A DNA stretch of 64,000 bases from Zanthoxylum bungeanum. Its lineage: Eukaryota > Streptophyta > Magnoliopsida > Sapindales > Rutaceae. Numbering within the stretch: the first letter of the stretch is position 1; every line of letters starts with the position of its first letter. The DNA lies in the NCBI GenBank assembly GCA_019454045.1, contig SKCR01049650.1:308421-372420 (forward strand). The letters are read 5' to 3'. The notes beneath the pieces were generated by a model that was not told the origin of the DNA, did not search any database, and was given only the letters and a program-made list of their open reading frames with translations. A program made the translations under genes and the position numbers. Positions 58,381 through 64,000 of the stretch are shown here, in pieces.

Positions 58381-60391
58381 TTATATGAAAGGTCTCATTT
58401 TTTACTCGACACAAGTAGTACGTGTAGCTTTAGGAAGAAAATAAGGGGCAGGCTTCAACGAAAGTCAAAATAATAATATGCTTTCTTGGTGTATGTGGAG
58501 CATGAACACAAAGCCAAGCAACAAAACTATTCTCCATACGACAAGGTGGATGGCTATCCACTTCAGGCTACATGGAAAACTCCCATCTCTCCTAGACTAC
58601 TTGGAATGATTGTCAACTCCTCCAGACTAAATCAAAGGTTAGTTATATTCTTCATGCTACATTAATTACACCAACTCGAGACTACATAGGGAATCTATTA
58701 ACATGCCTAGTCAAATGAAGAACTTTCTTAGACCTCCTTTAGGTCCAATCGACCAACCTTTATCAAGTTAGGTAGTATGGAAATTTTGTGTGACTTTCAT
58801 CAAACTTTATTCCATTATAGTATCATTGACCTTATTCAAGTATTGTATAATTAGTAATGACATCGATAAGCATCAATTTCTTCCATACTACATATTAGGG
58901 TAATCATTTCCATACGTAGTATGGAGATTATCATCCATTATATACTTTATGGATAGATTTCCATAAACTCTTGAGAGCATTGGAAAAGTCTCATGAACCT
59001 TATCAGTTTCATTCGACAATAGTCTCGTGGTCAGGTAGAATGAAGATTCATTTGGACTTAGACCAAGTTCATTCGACCATAGCTTCATGGACCTTCATTA
59101 GTTTCATTCGACAGTAGTCTCGAGCCTTTGTCAGGTCTAGTAGAGTGAAGATTTTTATATACATTCACTAGGTTCATGCGATAGTGTCTCATGGACCCTT
59201 ATCAGGTCCATTCGACAATAGTCTCATGGATAGGTAGAATGAAGATTCCCATAAACCTTCATCAGGTTCATTCGAACGTGACTTCTTTGGACTTTCATCA
59301 AGTCCATTCGACAAGTCCAGTCGACAGTAGTCTCATAGAAGAGTGAAGAGTGATGACTTTCATCAAGTTCATTCCATTGTAGCATCATATACCTTCTTCA
59401 GGTCTAGTATAGTGAGTAATGACCTCCTTGGACTTCCATCAAGTCCATTCGACCGTAGTCTCGTAGAATAGAGATTACATTAATAGCTTTCATCAAGTTT
59501 ATCTATTGTAGTGTCATAGATCTTCTTCAGGTTTAGTATAGTGAGTGCTGACCTTGGACCCTTATCACGTTCATTCGACGACTCCATTCGATAGTAGTAT
59601 CGTAGAAGTATGAAGAGTGATGACCTTGACAGATATTCTTCAAGTTCATTCTACCATAGTCTCATGGACCTTCATCAGGTGTAGAAGAGTGAGTAATGAA
59701 TTCTTTGGATTTTCATAAAGTCCATTTGATAAGTCCATTCGACCGTAGTCTCATAAATCCTCATCAACAGAATGAGTAATAACCTTGATAGATATACATC
59801 AAGTCAATGCGACATGTTCATTCGACAGTAGTCTCGTGACCTTCATCAGGTCTTGTAGTATGAAGATTCTCATAGATATTCATTAGGTTCATTCGACTGT
59901 GCCTTATAGACCTTCATCAGGTCCATTTGATAGTCCATTCGACAGTAGTATCATGGACCTTCATCAGAACTAGTAGTATGAGAAGGAAAGACTCTCATAG
60001 ACCTTCTTCAGGTTTAGTAGAGTAAAGATCCTCATTGACTCATATTAGATCGTGTAGAATGAAGAATGAAGACCCCGTGGATCTTCATCATATACGGAAT
60101 GTGTAGACTCTCATGTACCTTCATCAGGTATAGTGGAATGAGTAAACTTTACTTTGACCTTCATCAGGTCGGGAGGAGTAAACTCCCATATACCCCCATT
60201 AGGTATAGTGGAGTGTGTAGACTTTCTTGGACCTTCATCGGGTAATGTAAACTCTGATGTACTTTTTCAAGTGTTGTAGAATGAAATCTTCTTAAACTTT
60301 CATCAGATCTAGTATCTATAGACTCCTTTGTACTTTTATCAATATGTATGGTCGTCTTGATACATAAGACAATGAAACATCCTCCATATGG
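58381..60391. repeat. Irregular 'cattcgac/ttcatcaggt' repeat region of E
   Basis: Dozens of scattered, diverged copies of 'accttcatcaggt', 'tccattcgacagtagtctcatgg' and 'agtagagtgaagat' without a fixed period. They look like the decayed ancestor of the regular 137-bp array that follows. No coding frame supported. Confidence 0.7.
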
Positions 60392-63010
60392 GACATCCCT
60401 CATTGGCTCATGTAGAGTAAAGTTGAAGACCTGGCCTTCATCTGGTCAGGCGATATTGTAAATTCCCCTAGTCCTTTGACCAGTAGTATGGGGATTATCC
60501 TGACCTTCATCTGGTTCAGTCGACCGGGGACATCCCCCATTGGCTCAAGTAGAGTCAAGTTGAAGACCTGGCCTTCATCTGGTCAGATGATATTGTAAAT
60601 TCCCCTGGTCCTTTGACCATAGTATGAGGATTATCCTGACCTTCATCTGGTTCAGTCGACCGGGGGTCATCCCCCATTGGCTCATGTAGAGTCAAGTTGA
60701 AGACCTGACCTTCATCTGGTCAGACGATATTGTAAATTCCCCTGGTCCTTTGACCCGTAGTATAGGGATTATCCTGACCTTCATCTGGTTCAGTCAACCG
60801 GGGACATCCCCCATTGGCTAATGTAGAGTCAAGTTGAAGACCTGACCTTCATTTGGTCAGATGATATTGTAAATTCCCCTGGTCCTTTGACCCGTAGTAT
60901 GGGGATTATCCTGACCTTCATCTGGTTCAGTCGACCGGGGACATCCCCCATTGGCTCATGTAGAGTCAAGTTGAAGACCTGGCCTTCATCTGGTCAGACG
61001 ATATTGTAAATTCCCCTTGTCCTTTGACCCGAAGTATGGGGATTATCCTGACTTTCATCTGGTTCAGTCGACCGGGGACATCCCCCATTGGCTCATGTAG
61101 AGTCAAGTTGAAGACCTGGCATTCATTTGGTAAGACGATATTGTAAATTCCCCTGGTCCTTTGACCCGTAGTATAGCGATTATCCTGACCTTCATCTGGT
61201 TCAGTCGACCAGGGACATCCCCCATTGGCTCATGTAGAGTCAAGTTGAAGACCTGGCCTTCATCTGGTCAGACGATATTGTAAATCCCCTGGTCCTTTGA
61301 CCCGTAGTATGGGGATTATCCTGACCTTCATCTGGTTCAGTCGACCGGGGACATCCCCTATTGGCTCATGTAGAGTCAAGTTGAAGACCTGGCCTTCATC
61401 TGGTCAGACAATATTGTAAATTCCCCTGGTCCTTTGACCCGTAGTATGGGGATTATCCTGACCTTCATCTGGTTCAGTCGACCGGGGACATCCCCCATTG
61501 GCTCATGTAGAGTCAAGTTGAAGATCTGGCCTTCATCTGGTCAGACGATATTGTAAATTCCCCTGGTACTTTGACCCGTAGTATGGGGATTATCCTGACC
61601 TTCATCTGGTTCAGTCGACCGGGGACATCCCCCATTCACTCATGTAGAGTCAAGTTGAAGACCTGGCCTTCATCTGGTCAGACGATATTGTAAATTCCCC
61701 TTGTCCTTTGACCCGAAGTATGGGGATTATCCTGACCTTCATCTGGTTCAGTCGACCGGGGACATCCCCAATTGGCTCATGTAGAGTCAAGTTGAAGACC
61801 TGGCATTCATTTGGTAAGACGATATTGTAAATTCCCCTGGTCCTTTGACCCGTAGTATAGCGATTATCCTGACCTTCATCTGGTTCAGTCGACCAGGGAC
61901 ATCCCTCATTGGCTCATGTAGAGTCAAGTTGAAGACCTGGCCTCATCTGGTCAGACGATATTGTAAATTCCCCTGGTCCTTTGACCCGTAGTATGGGGAT
62001 TATCCTGACCTTCATCTGGTTCAGTCGACCGGGGACATCCCCTATTGGCTCATGTAGAGTCAAGTTGAAGACCTGGCCTTCATCTGGTCAGACAATATTG
62101 TAAATTCCCCTGGTCCTTTGACCCGTAGTATGGGGATTATCCTGACCTTTATCTGGTTCAGTCGACCGGGGACATCCCCCATTGGCTCATGTAGAGTCAA
62201 GTTGAAGATCTGGCCTTCATCTGGTCAGACGATATTGTAAATTCCCCTGGTACTTGACGACCCGTAGTATGGGGATTATCCTGACCTTCATCTGGTTCAG
62301 TCGACCGGGGACATCCCCCATTCACTCATGTAGAGTCAAGTTGAAGACCTGGCCTTCATCTGGTCAGATGATATTGTAAATTCCCCTGGTCCTTTGACCC
62401 ATAGTATGAGGATTATCCTGACCTTCATCTGGTTCAGTCGACTGGGGGTCAGCCCCCATTGGCTCATGTAGAGTCAAGTTGAAGACCTGACCTTCATTTG
62501 GTCAGACGATATTGTAAATTCCCCTGGTCCTTTGACCCGTAGTATGGGGATTATCCTGACCTTCATCTGGTTCAGTCGACCGGGGACATCCCCCATTGGC
62601 TCATGTAGAGTCAAGTTGAAGACCTGACCTTCATTTGGTCAGACGATATTGTAAATTCCCCTGGTCCTTTGACCCGTAGTATGGGGATTATCCTGACCTT
62701 CATCTGGTTCAGTCGACCGGGGACATCCCCCATTGGCTCATGTAGAGTCAAGTTGAAGACCTGGCCTTCATCTGGTCAGACGAAATTGTAAATTCCCCTG
62801 GTCCTTTTACCCGTAGTATGGGGATTATCCTTACCTTCATCTGGTTCAGTCGACCGGGGACATCCCCCATTGGCTCTTGTAGTGTCAAGTTGAAGACCTG
62901 GCCTTCATCTGGTCAGAATACATTATAGATTCCTCTGGTCCTTTGACCCATAGTATGAGGATTTTCCTGAACTTTCATCTGGTTCAGTCGACCGGGGACA
63001 TTCCTCACAG
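60392..63010. repeat. 137-bp tandem array of E, ~19 copies
   Basis: The gacatccc landmark (gtcat/gtcag in two units) occurs at 60392, 60529, 60666, 60803, 60940, 61077, 61214, 61350, 61487, 61624, 61761, 61898, 62034, 62171, 62310, 62448, 62585, 62722, 62859 and 62997. Spacing is 136-139. The unit is 'gacatcccccattggctcat..gaagacctggccttcatctggtcagacgatattgtaaattcccctggtcctttgacccgtagtatggggattatcctgacc..tcgaccgggg'. It has higher-order structure (see findings). Confidence 0.97.
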
Positions 63011-63192
63011 CTAAATGTCAAGCCAAGTTGAAGACTTGGACTACTCTTAGTCCAAAAGGCATTGAATTATCTCTATCGTGTGTAACATGAACTATGCACT
63101 CTCAACATGTACTTTTACATCTTGTTTCGTTCGACACGTATAAAATACTCTCTAAATCAAGAACTTCTTGACTTAGAGAATATGGGACAAAC
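63011..63192 (+). other. 3' end of E interior with PPT
   Basis: Short unique stretch after the array. gagaatatgggacaaac at 63176-63192 is the likely polypurine tract adjacent to the 3' LTR. Confidence 0.6.
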
Positions 63193-63827
63193 TGTACGGG
63201 CCAAATTTGGACCCAAGGGTAAAATCGTCTTTCACCTTAAACCCAACAATATACAAGGCCCGAAAGTAAAGACCAGGCCCAAAGAATTCTGTATTATTGG
63301 ATTACAATTGAGCCATAAGCTTAAGGACAAAACCTCTTAATTATATCAACCACTTTTCCCCACTTTGCCTAACACAATGCATATTCTCACATGCTCAAAC
63401 TTTTATCAAATGTCCGGGCACGTTGTGGGACTATGCCAGCTGCCAAAGACGATCTTTTTCATCTATAAATAGCAACGCAATTCAAGAAACAAGAGGAGGA
63501 AGCGGGGCTTCTGAACTCGCTTCACTTGTTTCTGACAAGCCTCTGCTATCTGACACTGGCTCTCTCAGAGTACTCCATCCCCTTATACACTTTTCATCGC
63601 CCTCACGGCCACCCAAAGAGGTCTAAGGTAACATCAAACCTTGCTTTCACATTTTACATATTTACTGCTCATTTCATACTACTGACTTGGGCGTCGGAGT
63701 GCCCCCGGCACCCACCACATCGGTGGGTAGTCTACTCCCGCTCACTCTGCCTTTGTCTTGCAGGATCGCTAATGCCCCCAACCTACAAATTCTGATTGTG
63801 GACCTCGGCCGAATTCCAGCATCCACA
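63193..63827 (+). repeat. 3' LTR of element E
   Basis: 635 bp, five substitutions relative to 56157-56791, no indels. Confidence 0.95.
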
Positions 63828-63832
63828 AGACC
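63828..63832. repeat. Target-site duplication of element E (right), AGACC
   Basis: Exact copy of 56152-56156 after the CA end of the 3' LTR. Confidence 0.95.
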
Positions 63833-64000
63833 TAACAAAGAAAATTAATTGGTTGCCAATTGCACGCGAAAAACCTTCAACATCATATTAAGTGTTTTTC
63901 CTTCCATTGAGTGATTCTTACTCAAGATCCAAGACTGGCATTGGTTTGTTGGCCAAAGTCAAGACCTTTGTCCGTTGAGGATGTGTTTGAATCACGAAGG
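63833..64000. other. Flank of E, presumably C2 interior
   Basis: Continues the sequence broken at 56156. Too short to classify; nothing coding seen. Confidence 0.4.

Larger units (their letters stand above)
56157..63827 (+). mobile_element. Complete non-coding Ty3/gypsy-type element E
   Basis: 7,671 bp with identical-length 635-bp LTRs (5 substitutions, 0.8%), a perfect 5-bp TSD, and a TGGCGCC-type PBS. The 6.4-kb interior carries no recognisable protein. About half of it is tandem repeats (57-bp and 137-bp). This is a LARD-type non-autonomous element that transposed recently. The PBS suggests a Tat/gypsy-class partner; no partner is in the window. Confidence 0.93.

Noticed and set aside
60392..63010. 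CRISPR-like or gene-cluster interpretation of the regular array
   Set aside because: Units are contiguous 137-bp copies without variable spacers, inside a plant LTR element; it is an ordinary tandem repeat.

Overview
This window is nuclear plant DNA, most likely eudicot. It is AT-rich and holds one host gene fragment at its left edge. Nearly everything else is LTR retrotransposons, many nested in one another. I cannot name the species.

Layout. (1) 1-618: intron and last coding exon of a class I LOB-domain gene, LBD4-like. (2) 619-2603: AT-rich intergenic DNA with a probable tRNA-derived SINE near 880-1055. (3) 2609-11583: a complete minus-strand Ty3/gypsy Tat-type element ('Tat-1'). It has 749-bp LTRs about 1.3% apart and a perfect 5-bp target duplication (GATTT). 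It encodes only gag and protease on the minus strand, plus a multi-exon gene on the opposite strand, with tandem repeats between the two. (4) About 11.96 kb to 52.68 kb: a much older plus-strand Tat element ('Tat-2'). Its 5' LTR and PBS are at about 11960-12902, its decayed RT/RNase H/integrase at 39101-42400, and its 3' tandem repeats and antisense ORF remnant at 50417-52677. Other elements are inserted into it. (5) 12924-39100: an Athila-like complex arranged LTR(A1)-internal-LTR(A2)-internal-LTR(A3). Both internal regions lack RT, RNase H and the integrase core but retain gag, protease and the integrase C-terminus. In A1-A2 these form one continuous 898-codon frame broken only by stop codons. 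A1 is interrupted by a 2.7-kb solo LTR (F). The second internal region is interrupted by a related Athila-like element (B, 26242-33606, TSD ACTTA). A3 is interrupted by a 2.0-kb solo LTR (C1) and truncated at 39100. (6) 42945-50416: a Copia-like element (D) with a 2.75-kb LTR, an initiator-Met PBS, a 4-kb interior without ORFs and a truncated second LTR. (7) 52678-56156: 5' LTR and interior of a second copy of family C. (8) 56157-63827: a complete non-coding element (E) with 635-bp LTRs differing at 5 positions, TSD AGACC, a 57-bp tandem repeat and a 137-bp tandem array with higher-order structure.

How it fits together. No element here encodes a working reverse transcriptase or integrase. The two youngest insertions (Tat-1 and E) and the Athila derivatives must have been moved by proteins supplied in trans. 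Order of events from nesting: Tat-2 is oldest; the Athila A elements and D came next; B, F and C1 went into A; C2 went into Tat-2; E went into C2. Tat-1 is a recent neighbour. The most interesting points are the spliced antisense gene inside Tat-1, the in-frame gag-protease-integrase-tail Athila derivative shared by two copies, the G-box array in the B LTR promoter with its unrecognised ORF, and the higher-order repeat in E.

All calls rest on reading the sequence and comparing parts of the window with each other. No database search was run.
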